Shown in pieces: positions 10,861 through 24,500 of a DNA stretch of 64,000 nucleotides. Made by a program: the position numbers and the translations under genes. Origin of the DNA: Poecilobothrus nobilitatus (lineage: Eukaryota > Arthropoda > Insecta > Diptera > Dolichopodidae). The notes below the pieces were generated by a model. That model was not told the DNA's origin. It ran no database searches and worked only from the letters and a program-made list of their open reading frames with translations. The first letter of the stretch is position 1, and each line of letters starts with the position of its first letter. Location of the stretch: positions 34,305,445 to 34,369,444 of the forward strand of contig OX352772.1 of NCBI GenBank assembly GCA_947095535.1, given 5' to 3'.

Positions 10861-13340
10861 AATTCAAAATTATTCTTCCTTAATACCTTTCCGTATCCAT
10901 CACATCAGTCATTGTATTGCTTTACAGTTAGGATGAATAGCCTATTATACTGGCTATGGGGAAAGGTGATTTTAGTAGACAAAAATTCTACACTACAAAG
11001 AAGCTTAAGAAGAAAAAGCATGTTGTCAAAAAGTTCTATAAAGCAAAAAAAACCTCGCAACTATGGAGAAGAATAGATCAGTCGTATTTCATGTTTCATA
11101 ACAAGTTTTAGTTTATGACATGTTCATGACAAGTTGTTGTTTATGACATTTTTAGACTTTAAACATTTTGAAACAAAATTACCTGCGGTTTTATTTTGTT
11201 TATTACAAAATATTGTTTAGAAAATACAAACTAAAATTAATAAACGAAAAATACACTTTTAAATAATATAACCTTATATAAATACAATATAATAAGAATT
11301 GATTCATTACTGCACAAAATCTAATTTCACTTTAAATAAACTTTATGTAAAAGCTTAAAATTTTTATGCAAATTATATTGGAAAATTGAAATACGTTAGT
11401 CATTTAAACATTTTTAACCACAAAAACAAAATTCGTCACGTTTTTAAGCAACACATTCTTAAACAAAAACTATCTTTAGTCTAATCATATTCGTTTTTTT
11501 TTTTTGTACTTTGATAGAAAAATTAAACTTTAATTAAAATATTCAAAATTTTTCCTTTTATTTTAAAATTAAAATATAATAAAAACAAAATTAATTAATA
11601 AATGTAAGATTTTTGTCTGGTTTATTGAATAAACTTTTATTCCTTACTGGAAAAACAAATATTAACTGTTCTGTATGTTAAAAAGATAAATAATATTACA
11701 AAAGTTTTATATTTGAAATGTATCTCTTGAATCTTTTTAATTTTTAAGTTTCCCTAAATTTATGATACCATTTAATACCCATAAACACCATGATACCACT
11801 TTGAAGGATGAAATTTTGAAAGTTTTTTCGATCCATGCCAGATAATTCACCTAAGTCTGGGAAAAATATTTTTTTTTTTCATAATATTATGAAATCGAAA
11901 AGGCGGAAATTATTTATCCGCCTTCTCATTGATTTTCATTTCATTTCGCAGATTACAGACAAGTTCAGAGAAGTGTTCCACTCTCTCTATTTCAGCAATT
12001 TTTATCCACTATTTAGCTAGATACAAAGTTAGACAATTTTGATACAGGTTTTTGGGTATCAGAATCAGGCTCTTGAATCAAAATCTTGAATGATAATTTT
12101 TTTTAAAGCTTTCTCACAAATTTTGTTTTGGATATCTCAAGATTATTCTTAATAATATTTTAAATACAATATGAATTTAATGAAATTGTTGTTTTTTTTT
12201 TATAATAATTATTTTATTATGTACCTTATATTTAATTTAAAATCATTTTACGTTTTTTTTTTTTATTAATTTTTTAAACTTTTATTATAAAATTTATGAA
12301 TAACACATTTTACGCAGTAAATCTACTCCACATCACTGCTATTGCACATCGTTTCCTTATCATTGAATAACGTTTATATTATATTAATCCTTTTTGTATA
12401 ATTTTTGTACTAAAATTCTTTCTTTTAAATAATAAATTCCTTTTTTTTTTTTATATAGTTTCTTCACTTTTTCAAATATTTTTTTATTGATGCTAAGATT
12501 TTTTATTAGATGAAGGTGAGAATAAAGAATTAAAAAAGCTAACTATTGCATTAATGACCTCTAGTAAACTCGGTTTATATATAAAATACAGTATAACTAA
12601 AAAGAAAAAAATTATTATTTATAGATAATAATATTATATATATTTATATATACACAAATATTTATAAAGAGAGAGAGATAATAATAATACATACGTAATA
12701 TAATGAAAATTATAAATGGAATTGAACAACAGCACCATTTCCTCATTTTTAATTACAAATTATTTTATAAATTTTATTTTTAATGAATTCTTTCCCGTTC
12801 TATCACTTTTAAAAGAATAAAAATTTGACTTAAGATCAAATTTAGTGTAAAAAAAATTTATAAAATTTAAAATATTATAAATTGGTAGATTTTAAGAAAT
12901 GTGGTTTAATTGTTTTATTTCGTGACATAAATTTTTAATTAAAAATAGACAAGAAACTCTATAGTAAAATAGTAACAAAAAAATTTTTTTTTTGTAAATA
13001 AAAAATCCAAATTTTTTCCAGATTATTTAAAAATATATACATAATTTTTACATTATTTACCTTACGTACTGTTTACATCATAAAAAAATTACAATTTAAA
13101 TTATATTTAACCCTTTAAAGCATTAAAGTATTAAAATAAAGCATATATTCGCTGCTTTTATCGATATACCAGTAATAGCTTAGAATTATTTTCGGTTTCC
13201 TGACCTATCTCAAATTTTAATACTGTAGTAGTTTTTGGACACAAAATTGATATATCGAATTTTACTAATCTAAGTGAAAATGTTTAAATGTAAAGGTTAA
13301 TCTTTATTTTTAATATGATTCCCCTATGCTTTTCACGCTC
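10861..13340. other. non-coding, one perfect hairpin
   Basis: AT-rich, no gene seen. The only structured item is AAGGCGGA (11900-11907) facing TCCGCCTT (11917-11924) across a 9-nt loop. Confidence 0.6.
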
Positions 13341-13344
13341 AAAT

Positions 13345-13531
13345 TTTTCTTTTTAATGCATTTCTCTGCCACATAAATGTGGGCAGGAAATTATATAGCC
13401 TTTCCTGTTCAGGTGTGGCTGTAAATGTTGTAAGGGTGAATAACTCTTACGACGTGTGTGGGTCGAATCCATACTCCCTCGGTGTTTAGAGCGTATTTTA
13501 TACGCTCTTACTCACTAGGCCACCGATGCCC
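13345..13531 (-). mobile_element. tRNA-derived SINE, family 1, copy 2
   Basis: Reading the minus strand, the head is GGTGGCCTAGTGAGTAAGAG with a T-arm containing GGATTCGACCC. The body then repeats both family hairpins (TTGTAAG...CTTACGA type and an ACAGCC...GGCTAT pair with one mismatch). The end is AT-rich at 13345-13356. It is more diverged than copy 1, and clear target duplications were not found. Confidence 0.88.
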
Positions 13532-14495
13532 ATTCCGGTCAATTTAATTCGCCAAACTTTAACTATTCTTTACTTATCGTTTCTATAAAATGAGGTTAAG
13601 ATACACCTAGACTGAACTAAATATAATATTTTCATAATTAAAAAAAGTTTAAATTTATGATTAAATACCAGTATAAGAGATAATCTATATGTCAAAGGTT
13701 TTTTTTAATTTTTTTTTATTGATGAAGACTGAGGTAATGCGTCAGTAATTACTAGACACTAGGTCCGTAGTATACCTTCAAAATGTAGGATAACCTATAT
13801 TCCTTACCTAGAATTAGTCGAACCTAGAGTTAAGTTAAATTTCCCTAGATTTATGCCACGATGATACCACGTTTAAATTATTTAAAATTTTTAATTTCTG
13901 GCAGTTTATTTTTTTTCCGTTACTAAAACAATTACTGCGTTTTGGGGGTTAAATGAAATTTTTCATTCATAACTAATTTTACAAAATAGTTTATCTATAT
14001 ATTAATTTTAAGGTTTTATAATTTTATAATTTTAAGGTTTTTACATTAAATAATAATGACTAATATTTATGAATCAAGTCTTTCCCTGTACAAGTTATAT
14101 CAACTCACTTTAATTAGAAATAAACGTAAGTTTAATCAAATTGTTTATCCAAAACATTATTCAATGAAAGCGTGAATTATTATTCATTTGATTTGAATTT
14201 GAAGTAATGATCCAGTTATTTTTTGTCACCTTTAACGAATAGCTGTACAAAAAAAATATTCTAAAAAATAAAAACCGAAATGTTATGAGTGAAATATTTA
14301 AAACTACTTTTTATGTGGAATTCAACACTAAGAATTTTATTGCTTTATTGCAAATAGTGAAGAAGATTTGTAAAGCCAGACAAATGATGAACCATAAAAC
14401 AATTAAATTAAATATAAAATTTTATAAAACAAAATAATTCTTGTTAAGACATGCTGTGCAAACTCTTTGAGTTAAAGTTTTTGATTTGTTTTTAT
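13532..14495. other. non-coding, nothing recognised
   Basis: AT-rich DNA; no gene or repeat recognised. Confidence 0.55.
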
Positions 14496-14499
14496 AACT

Positions 14500-15565
14500 C
14501 ACAGAATTTTTTTCGCAAAATCTATATAAAGCACTTTGAGATACATACCACAAATTATTTGAAATTGTTTAGATAGAGTTTTAAAATAATTATTAGGTAA
14601 AAATTAAATTTCTAAAATTAATGTTAGCTGTTCTAATTCATTCTGTTGTGGATCCGTTTTCTTTGTATATACAAGATTAAGATACTGTTCGAAGGTGTAG
14701 TTTTGAAAGGTCAGAATAAAATGTTAAAAACATTTGAAATTTCTAATAAACTTTAATCATTTATTCTTCATTTTTTAATTGAGTTTTTCACAAATCGAAA
14801 AAGTATGAGGCATACATTTTAGTTTAATTAATTGGAGTTTCCTAAACTGATTGATTATCATCGTTCTTCTAAATGATTTAGAGGCAAAAATGCTTTTAAA
14901 GATAAAAATAAAAGAAAGAATTTAAAATAACAGATTTTTAAAGGCGAACATTTTTTAAAAGTTAGTAAAAGCAGTTTAGAATATTGTAACTTGCAGCCCA
15001 ATTTTAAAAATAAGAAAAGTTGTGAAAAATCAAGAGACATTTTCTTCAATTTTAGAAAAACCCTATATAACTAAGACAAGCTGTTAACAGTTATCGTAAA
15101 AATGCTGAATCTTTAATTTTTGCAATTCACTCTGAAAAAATGTGTGTAGGTGCCTAAGTTACATAGTGTTTAAAAATGAATAACTTAAAATGTTTGACTT
15201 TGAATAGCTTCTAAATAAGGGTATAGATACAAAATATAATTCTAAAATAATTTATGCTACTTTGAAAAGATCTTTCTTCTCTTAAGATTTAAACTAAAAA
15301 CGTGCCGAAGTTATAAAAGAAGCTAAATCTTGTAATGGTATGTGTTCACATAAGGATCACATGTGTTCACATAAGGATCAATGTGTTCACATATGTGTTC
15401 ATATAAGGATCAATTTGCAAAATATTGTATAATTTGGATTTTGATTTGATAGATCTATCTGTTCCTGGTTAAAGTTTTATTACGAGAGACAATATAGAAG
15501 TTTTGTAAACAGATAGATAGATGGACGAACAGAATGAAAAAATATTTTTTTTTTTTTTTTAAATA
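14500..15565 (-). repeat. interspersed repeat family C, copy 1
   Basis: The right part shares ATAGAAGTTTTGTAAACA followed by a degenerate GATAGATAGATGGACGAACA tract and GAATGAAAAAAT with the family C copy at 35560-36580. The 15100-15330 segment shares the GTGCCTAAGTTACA...GTTTAAAAA and CTTTCTTCTC...CGTGCCGAAGTTAT blocks. The left boundary is uncertain; 14500-15060 has only weak similarity (TTTGAGATACATACC). No protein is encoded. Confidence 0.55.
15342..15412. repeat. about 20-bp tandem repeat (ATGTGTTCACATAAGGATCA)
   Basis: Three to four imperfect copies of ATGTGTTCACATAAGGATCA lie head to tail inside the family C repeat, with one partial copy (ATGTGTTCACAT) between full copies. Confidence 0.9.
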
Positions 15566-17655
15566 TGCGAAAAAGAAAATGATCTTACGTAAAGAAAATT
15601 TTCTTAAAATAAAAAGTGACGGAAAAATATTTTCTTCATAAAATCTTACATTACAAAATCTTAGACTATAAAATGTAGCTTTAAAATAAAATAAAAATTC
15701 GAATTATGAGCAAATCATATTACAGTTATATTCAGTAAGCAGATATAAATAACACAAAATTAAATATATTATTTTTATAATTAAACCACCAATTCGAACA
15801 ATAATATAATTTACGAATTTAATTTAATAATATAAAAGACTTGGTACAGGGTCTTTCATTTTTTTTTTTTCTTAAAATATGTGTGTGAAAAAATAATTAA
15901 GAGGGATGTTGTAGTTGATTTCAAAATCAGGGTTATATGCTTTGTCCAGAATATGTAAATATGTATGTATTTACCGCTTGAGATTCAGAAATAAATAGAA
16001 AGCTTTTATAATTGGATGTAAATTAAGAGCTTCAACAATTTGTTTAGAAGGGGTTTTAGCTGGCAACTGCTACAATTCGGTATTCCAAGATTATAATGCA
16101 AGATATCAGAGCTAACAAACTTCTTCAAAAACAGGTTTTGTTTCTTTTTTGAAAAATTTTTATTAGTATTTTTGCGCTACATGTTGACACATTAATAGTT
16201 TTTGTTATATTTCATACTGCACACCAAAATCAACCTGCGACAAAATCTTTTACAAAATCTTTTACAATTACAAAATCTATCTTTCTAAATTCTTGTATTA
16301 CAAAATCTTTCACAAAATCTTGCAAAATATTTTTAAAGGAATAGATTGTGGCTTTGTTTTTAAAGTATGTATAAATAAATAGTTAAGGAGGATTTTAGAG
16401 TTGGATTTCAAAGCAGGTTTACCGCTTTTTCCAGAATATTTATATATAAGAATATGTGACATTCTGAATTACATGTAAGGTTTTGTCCTAGTAGATTTTG
16501 GAAAAACGATTTTGTTTTAAAATATTTTCGAGGGCAAAATTTTGTATGCAAGATTTTGTCGCATTAGACTATTTCATACCAGGTGGACTTCGTATTTAAT
16601 TGTTTATAAAACAATATTATTGATGTCCTTCCAATCACAATGCTTAAAGCTATAATATAAAATGTTAGCAACAGATGAAAATAAAAAACCTTTTGTGAAA
16701 AATATAGAACAGTTTATTAAGAATACCTTCTTCTTGCTTTTATTAATACTAACTCTTATTTTTGAAGATTGTATACTTTATAATATTGATCCAAATAATT
16801 ATTTTTCTTTAATTTTCAACTCAAAAACAACTTTTACCTTAGGATAATTTAGTTCCAAACATAATCTAGGGAAGATAATTGAATATATTAAATTATATCA
16901 TTTAGGTCTTAGGAGACTAACAAGTAGAATCTGATATCTTTTGAACCATAATGTAAGGAACATCTTAAATAGTTTTTCGACTCTTAACCTTAAAGATCCT
17001 TAACCTAAAAGTTCTTATCATTAAAAAACAATTTTTATTGTTCTTTTATGAAGAAAGAATTTTCTACAGTTTAAAATAAAATTTACTTTAAGAACCCTAC
17101 CTTTCATAGTAAATTCGATCTCATAATTTTCTTTGTGAAATATGACTGCAATTACTTTTTTTATAATTACAATTAATATTTTCATTAATTTTTCAAAATA
17201 AAAGGAAAATAAATTAAAAAAATATATTATATATTTTGAAAAAAGAAAAGAAAATAAAAAAAAAAAGTACAAGTAATTACACCTTAAATTTCCTTCCTCT
17301 CTAACACCTAACTTATAAATTTATCACCTACTTATAAAATAACAAAAAAAAGAAAAATTAAAATTAAAATACAAAAAAACAATTTAAAAAAAAAAATTAA
17401 TAGAAAAGTCTCTTATTAACTAAAGATTTTCCTTAAGAATTTAATTTTGTTTTGTTTATGTTTCATTAAGGACAATTGTATCCGATTAAAATAGAAAAGA
17501 GGAAATAACAAAAAAAAAAAAACCAAAAAGGAAAAAAAGCTAAAATAAAACAGGAAGAATTATTACACAATATTCTATACAAACAAAAAAACACAAATGA
17601 GAGTCAGTGACGTATCAAATAATATATACAAAGGTTCATATAACATAAATATTCA
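15566..17655. other. non-coding, ACAAAATCTT-rich
   Basis: No gene seen. ACAAAATCTT words are scattered at 15640-15670 and 16240-16330, giving a loose degenerate repeat. The frame at 16662-16847 has no recognisable features. Confidence 0.55.
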
Positions 17656-17659
17656 GTTG

Positions 17660-17990
17660 TTTCTAGATTAGATTAGATTTATTTAAGAGATATAAATGAC
17701 ACTGTGACCTTTTGATGTAGATTTATTGTGTAGTAGCAGGAGGACTACGTGTTGTGCATTTTGCCTCCACTTATAATACCTCTGTCAGCCCTACCGCCTC
17801 TAAGAAAGTAAATATTTCAACCTATAAGATATGGTTTATTGCTGGCAGGTCATCTTCGGCAAAGCAATATGCTCCTAGATGTGCATATCTGGCTTGGAGT
17901 AAACCTCCTTAGTTTTTGAGTATGTGAGCTGGAGTTTGCTCTTCTTCTGCATTCTGTCAAGTTCTGCTCTGTTCGGAAAGTTTTGAGTTA
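17660..17990 (-). repeat. possible non-LTR 3' end
   Basis: This block is markedly less AT-rich than its flanks. On the minus strand it ends in a short tandem tail AATCTAATCTAATCT (about 17668-17684), the kind of simple-sequence tail left by some non-LTR elements. No ORF2 motif could be read. Its identity is a guess from composition and tail alone. Confidence 0.35.
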
Positions 17991-20040
17991 TTGCTAAGTT
18001 ATTATAATTTTTTTTTTTAGGTTATTTAATTTTTTATTAATGACGTGAGTTTAAAATATTTTTTTTTTTGCAAAAATATTAACTATAATTACGCTTCTTT
18101 GGAATCAATATTAAATAATGGAAACTAACTTGATAGTTTTATTTATATTATAAAGGAATTGGCAATTTGTACATAACTTTAATACGTAGTAAATATCAAT
18201 TTTGTAAGACGCCATTGTTTGACTAGAGGACATCATTAGTTGAATTTGAATTGAATTCTAAAACACATTATTATTAATTACCTGTCCCATTAATAAAAAA
18301 TTTTGAGAACGCATAAGTACATATCAAATATTAAAAATAAAAGATGTTCATAGACCTAAAAAGTACCTTAGAAAAAGGTAAAGCTGATATCAAATATTTA
18401 ATTTTTTAATCAGTTTTATTTAAGCCCACTAATGGTATTTATAAGTTTGAAGTGTTAAATTAAGGGACCATTATCTGACAAATGGCACAGAATTTAAGTT
18501 GGATGATAAAAACCCAGTAGAACAGGTGTTGTACGGTTATTTATAACGGGAAAAAATGAAATAATAATACTCAAATATATACAGAAAATCACGTTTGGGA
18601 TAATAAGAGATAACTAAAGTGAAGTTGATATTTAAAGTCGACTATAGTAAAATATAATAATTATAATTATAATTTTATTTTTTGTTACTAGGACATATGT
18701 AAAATATCAAAACCATAGTAGAGCTAATGCTACTCAAATACAACTCCTTAAGAAGTGGGGTACTAGTACCTATTTAGGAATATTTTAATTAATTCAATAC
18801 TTTCTCTTATTTTTCTTCATCAAGCAAGGGATTGAAAAATTTTGGGAATTTATTTTAAGGCAAGGATCAAAATTTCAATGTGCGGTTGTAATATCAATAT
18901 TTTTGATACGATAGTGATACATTTTAATATTTCCTTAAATATATGTTATAAAATAAACTTTTTAAAAAAACTAAAAGAAAAAATTCCACAAACAAAAAAA
19001 AAAAAATAAATAAAAAATACTAAAAGTGAAACTTGGAACTTAAAATTATAGCAGAAGTTAAATTACAGCAATTTCCACTAATCTTCCTTTCATTACTTTT
19101 ATTCACCCAGAAAAGATTTACTAACTTCAATTAAACGAATGAAAACGGGGGATTTACCACTATAAGATTACTTTTAGCACATCCTTATTACACTTCACAT
19201 ATATACATACTTATTATAAAAATATATGTATTATATAATTATATTTATATATTATATTGAAGGCAACAAAAGAAGATGATAATAATAAAAGTCTATGAGG
19301 AAAAAAAAACACATTATTGTGGAATTTATAGAGAAAATAAACAAACATAAAATAGAAAACCTAATAAAAAATAGAAAAAAAAATTAAGGAAAAATTTAAG
19401 AAAATTAAAAAAAAGCAATTGTTTTCTTAAAGAGGAAAAAAAAAAAATTCGTAAAATAAAAAAAGAAGAAGAAAACAACAAATTTAAGATAATTTGAAAA
19501 TAAAGTTTTTTTTTTTTTAATTTGCTTTTAAATATTATTTCTTCTTTAATAATATATAGCTAAAAATATATCTTAAGATATGTATCTAAATGAAATTAAA
19601 TAGAATTTAAGTATTTTGTTTATAACAAAAATTAAAAAAAAAAAAATTAAATTGAGTACTAATAGAATAAAGATAGAGATAAACTTTTGGCTTTATTTAA
19701 ACTTTATATATGTCTTCCATGGGAAATACATATTTAAAATTTTAATCGTGTAAAACGAGATGAAACACATTTAAGCCTATCTTTAAATTGCTAATTTAAA
19801 AGCCATGGGAAAGCAAAGTTCTACGTTATTCGAAAGATGAATGCCACATAGCTTATAATATGGGGTCACTAAAATTAAATAATCAGATTAGAATACCAGA
19901 AGAAAATATTGTAATTTACGTGAAATGAACATTGACATCTGAAAGTTATGGTTTGAATTCTGCTAGATGAACACTAATAATGTGATCTATTAAGTAATGT
20001 TTGAGTCTTAATGTTAAATTAATAAAATATGGGGAAATAA
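17991..20040. other. non-coding, nothing recognised
   Basis: Long A- and T-run-rich DNA (for example 18990-19010 and 19435-19447). No gene or element recognised. Confidence 0.6.
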
Positions 20041-20096
20041 GTTTCTTTTTCTCTAAGCGAGATGGGAATCTTTCAAAGACACGAAGAATACCTCCT
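20041..20096 (-). mobile_element. possible LINE 3' terminus
   Basis: On the minus strand the words CGTGTCTTTGAAAGATTCCC and ATCTCGC followed by an A-rich end match the 3' terminus of the LINE at 27678-28226. Only this terminal word pair is convincing. Confidence 0.4.
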
Positions 20097-20099
20097 TGG

Positions 20100-20540
20100 T
20101 AGTGTCAGATTGTTTCTGATTAAACCAATTTCCCCCTTTAGCCCATATAATGGGATGAAACCCTTAACTTCTAATGCAGTATATTGGCTAGCGAGTAACG
20201 ATAGGAGAGGGTAAAATAAGAATCCGGAAACATTGAATTGAAGATTGGGATTATTATTAATCTTTTGCTCAGTGATTAAAGGGATAAATAGCTACAAAAC
20301 GCAGTAGTATATAACACTTTTCAGTTGAGATAATAATTAAAGGCAACCTCACAGTAGTAGTTATTATTATTAGCGTTAGTATTAATTATTAACATTATTT
20401 TTATTTACTAGAGAATCCAGGCCATCTGCAGTGGATTAGAGCATCTAGTAGTATATAATATCTTCCAGAATTATGTAGTCAACGGTCCCATTGTAGCAAC
20501 TATTATTATATAGTTATTATACTTTTATATACTTTATTAT
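20100..20540 (+). repeat. interspersed repeat family F, copy 1
   Basis: Shares ordered blocks with 47985-48350: ATATTGGCTAG..AGTAA, GGA.AGGGTAA, GATTATTATTAATCTTTTGC versus CTATTATTATTAATATTTTG, and a TTA-rich end. TTA/TAA-rich 3' tails are known for I-type LINEs, so this could be a LINE 3' UTR (inference). No protein sequence was recognised. Confidence 0.5.
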
Positions 20541-20570
20541 ACGATATAAAATTACATTATACGATACTAC

Positions 20571-20655
20571 TTTTTTTTACACGACCTGACCGGGGTGTGA
20601 ACTCGACCCCGTACATGACCCTACAATTGAAACGTTGACGACACCGCATGAGTCA
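20571..20655 (-). mobile_element. tRNA-like SINE head or tRNA pseudogene
   Basis: On the minus strand an A-box-like ATGCGGTGTCGTCAACG (about 20633-20649) is followed at tRNA spacing by a T-arm/B-box-like GGGGTCGAGTTCACACCCC (about 20593-20611) and then an A run (20571-20578). The T loop departs from consensus and the acceptor stem does not close, so this is not a working tRNA gene. Confidence 0.55.
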
Positions 20656-20659
20656 GATA

Positions 20660-22000
20660 AATGAACAGAATATTTAAATGTTACGTTAAATGTTTTAGAA
20701 ACCTAAAAAACTGAATCTGAAGATCTATTTAAAATGAGAAAATATATGTACACGTCTTTTAAGAATACGAACTAGGGTAAGGGGAGCAGAAAATATAAAA
20801 TCAAATTGAAGAGGGGATTAATTTAATATATTTGTTTTATATATAAATCAAAATTGATGCAAATGTTTTCATATAAACAATTAAATGTTCTAGTTAATTT
20901 TGTTGAGAATAGTAAGCATGAAAAGAAGATAGCAAGCAAAAGGTGACTTTCAAAAAAAATCGTTTGAAGTTAAATGGGATGGGATGAAACTCCTATTTAG
21001 CAAAAGAAAAGTTTTAGGGTAGATAAGTGAAATTTAAATGACTCTTTAATTATATATTTGAGTAAATTATTTAAATCATTTTCTATTTTTATAAAATATT
21101 TGCAAACTATAGGTAAGTGATTCCATAACCATTTTATTATTCATAAAGTATATTAATCTATTAGTCTCATATTTTATTTATTATTGCTTTAACTAATCGA
21201 ATTTTCTATATAAAAAAAAACCTTAATTCGATTGTATTACTCTTATTTTACTTTATATTCATATGCATTAGTACCTTTTTTAATAAATTGTATTTTTAGA
21301 TTGTTGTTCTAGTTATTATCCTCTATGAAAATAACTATATTATCCTTTTTTCTTTCTGTGTAGAAAATTCACATCATAAATGCAAATATGTTAACAAAAA
21401 AAAAAAACAAAAATAATATATAAAGAGAAAAATGTCAGGGTCAGAAAAATAAATTTCTGTAAAATTTTGTACGTGACCTGAATTTTAAAGTGTGTGAGAC
21501 ATTCATTCATAATGCTTAATACCAAATCAAAAAAAAAAAACACAAACAACTCCTTTCATCCACATTTATCCAAACCAAATTTAACTGAGCACTAGACTAG
21601 TCACTTTCTATCTATATAATTTTAGCCTTTTTGTTTTACTTTCATAAATTTTTGAATAGAAAAATTCATTCAATCACCACCATGATTGAGAATTTTTGTT
21701 TTTTTTACCATACCAACAAATTTCTAATACCATAACACTATCCTAAAAATAGTAAAAGCAACGAAAAAATCTAGAAAACTATCAGATACTTGATGAGATT
21801 TTTAATATTTACCATTGCATTGGGTTATGAAGAGAAGTGGGGAAGTTGAAGAAAGGAATAAAAGTGTGCAAGTTAAGTTATTTTAAGAAATAAAGTTATT
21901 GAAGTTTTTTTTCCAATAAAAAAATTTTTTTCTACCGTCCCTCGAATAAATTTTACCACCAAGTCCCTCGAATAAATTCTACCATGTTTAGTATGATATT
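20660..22000. other. non-coding, one tandem duplication
   Basis: No gene. GTCCCTCGAATAAATT is duplicated in tandem at 21937-21983, immediately left of the HINE-B copy. Confidence 0.6.
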
Positions 22001-22005
22001 TGAAC

Positions 22006-22509
22006 AAAAAACGAGGAGAAGTTTATAGTAGAGTGCGTCAACTCTAGGATATTTGCATGAAAATAATTTTATGCTATTTATATAAAATTTGATAATCTTT
22101 TACAAAATTTTCAATCTTTGTAAAAGATGATGTGTCTTTTGGAAATGTACATTGCATTTTGGAGTTGTATGACAGATACTCGAACTTGTTGACCTGCAAC
22201 AATCAAATTTAACAGATTTTCTTGCAATAAAACTAGATCATCTAGATTTTACAAAATTTTAGATATCTCAAATTTTCAGATATCCATAGCTTCAATAGGC
22301 ACTGAATTATTATCATATAAATAAAGAAGTTGTATGGCAGCTACTCGAACGCAACGGTCGTACTTACTCAAATTAAATAGAGGAACTAACAATTTTTCAA
22401 GGGCGAATGATAAAAATTTCAAAATTTCAGCTCAGTTCATTTAAAATGTCACAAACATAATGGCAAATTTATTATATCCTTGAAAACTATCTTCATATGG
22501 ATATAAAAA
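22006..22509 (-). mobile_element. HINE-B (DINE-1-like) element, short internally deleted copy
   Basis: Colinear with the large HINE-B copy at 49329-55669. The left end (element 3' end) has AACGAGGAGAAG...GTCAACTCTAGGATA. The body has two GTTGTATG.CAG.TACTCGAAC blocks 166 bp apart (22161, 22326). The right end is the head ATGTCACAAACATAATGGCA...ATATGGATATAAAAAG. The CGGAC microsatellite and adjoining head sequence are missing, so this copy lost an internal piece. It is non-autonomous; movement would depend on a Helentron Rep/helicase elsewhere (family knowledge). Confidence 0.8.
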
Positions 22510-24280
22510 GTTAAGAATTTGATAGAAAATTCGAAGACTTTTGTCCATTGAAATTTTTTACTCCAAAGTAAAAAGGAATCATTGAAATCAGACATAATAA
22601 ATACAATTTTAGTTTTTTTTAGGGGTTGTCGATACTGTTCTGTAACTCTCAATCCTTGTGCAATTTTAAAACAACTAAACATCAAAATAATATGATGCAA
22701 AAACAAAATTTTACAATTTCTATTTGAAGCACATGTAACTAACACTGTCTTATTCCTTTGTTACAAGCACAAATATCATCGTGTATCCATGTATATTTGT
22801 AGTTTTTTAAGTTTGAATGCAATTTCTTTATTTTTTTCGTTTTTTTGATGCAAATCGTACTGATTCATTTATGGTATATAAAAGTAGTCTTTCAGTTTAG
22901 ATTCTAATAGTATTTGAATTTTACTCCCAAACTGGTTGTTTTTTTTTTTTTTTGGTTAGTTATAGGTAGAAAAAAAAACTTACATTTCTTTATGATCTTG
23001 AAAATACAAAGTGAAATATTTATGAAACCCTTTGACATTGCAGTAATAAAACAATATTATTCAGACGGGACGAAACAGGACGCAACAGAAAAGGAAAAAA
23101 AAAAAACATAAAGAAATTGTAAAGGTGTAAGAGATTTGATTATAACTTTCGAATACATCGTGTTATATCAAAAGGGAATTATGTTATTGAAAGCTATTGA
23201 AATATTTATGATATTCTAGAGATACTATATGATTTTTGTTGTACATACAATATACATACATAACTGGAAATTTTGATTTCAAGGAAAAGGTTAAAGGTGA
23301 AATTTGATTTTAAGAGTTGTTGTAATTTTTTTCTTTTTCTTTTTTCCCCCATCATTCCCCATCATGTTTATTGGTTTATGGGTATATACATATTGGTGAA
23401 ACAATTTATTCATTATTGCATAAAATTCATTTCAGCAGTGTGTTTCAGTTCTTCTATAAATTGAAACTAAATAGATACTATACGATTTACCAATGAATTT
23501 TACCTTTTTGATTTCTATTGAGAATTTTATTATAGTAAATAAACGCACATGCCTGGGAATTGAAATTCTTATTATTTTATATGAAAAATAATATGAAATA
23601 AATAAAAGGGGCACGTAAAATATTCATATTTAAGTTATTGAAAAATAATATTATTAACTGAAATTGTTGTACTTGAAAACATTTAACTGAAGGTTAAAGA
23701 AATAAAAATGAATAAATTATTGTTTTAATAATATTTGTATAAGTACCCATATAGGTTTGATTTGATTGATTTTTTTAGGTTTTTTTTGTTTAGATTATGA
23801 GATCTTGTTTAGATATGTAAAAGAAAATTTTTGGTAAGAAGTTTAAGATGATAAGAATTTGTAATCGGTATAAATCTTAAATTAATATACTAAATTTAAA
23901 AAGGTTTTGAAGATACACAATACCGACCTATAGTCAAATAATTACTGACATGTTAGCTTAGCTAAGTGTCAATAAATAAAAAAAAAAGTAAAAAATTGAA
24001 TTATTAAATTATAGGTAATAAGATATCGGATTCAGATTAATTTAATTATAAAGGTTTACTTAAAATAATTAATGAATTCTTAATAATATTCTAAATTCTG
24101 ATTTTTATTTTATTTTAATTTTTGGGTGGAATTTATGGAAAATAATTTCCCTCAAGAAAAAAACAATGATATTTATTTAAAAGAATACTCGTAAATATAA
24201 ATTTAGGTTAAAAACAAATTATAATTCTGTGAATAATTTAAGTTCCTTAAGGTTTTTTTACTACTTGAAGTTTACGTCCA
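22510..24280. other. non-coding, nothing recognised
   Basis: AT-rich DNA, no gene or repeat recognised. Short frames at 22914-23614 are unremarkable. Confidence 0.6.
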
Positions 24281-24289
24281 CATTTCTCT

Positions 24290-24500
24290 TCTATAATATG
24301 ATTTTTACCGACCGCATACAATTATGTATAAGGTAGGTATTGTTTTCGTCCAAAAATTTGTACCCGAGATTTTGGCAAAAATACACTAATCCGGTGCGTA
24401 GAAGGCTGTAAAAAAATGAGTGATGTCTGTCTGTGTGTGTGTGTGTATGCCTGTGGACACGTGTACAGTCTAAACGACTAAGCAGAATTTTTTGAAATAT
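24290..24500. repeat. repeat-like island with (TG)n
   Basis: Less AT-rich than its flanks and containing GATGTCTGTCTGTGTGTGTG followed by a CACGTG-bearing stretch. The composition resembles the microsatellite region of dipteran interspersed elements, but no second copy was found in the window. Confidence 0.3.
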
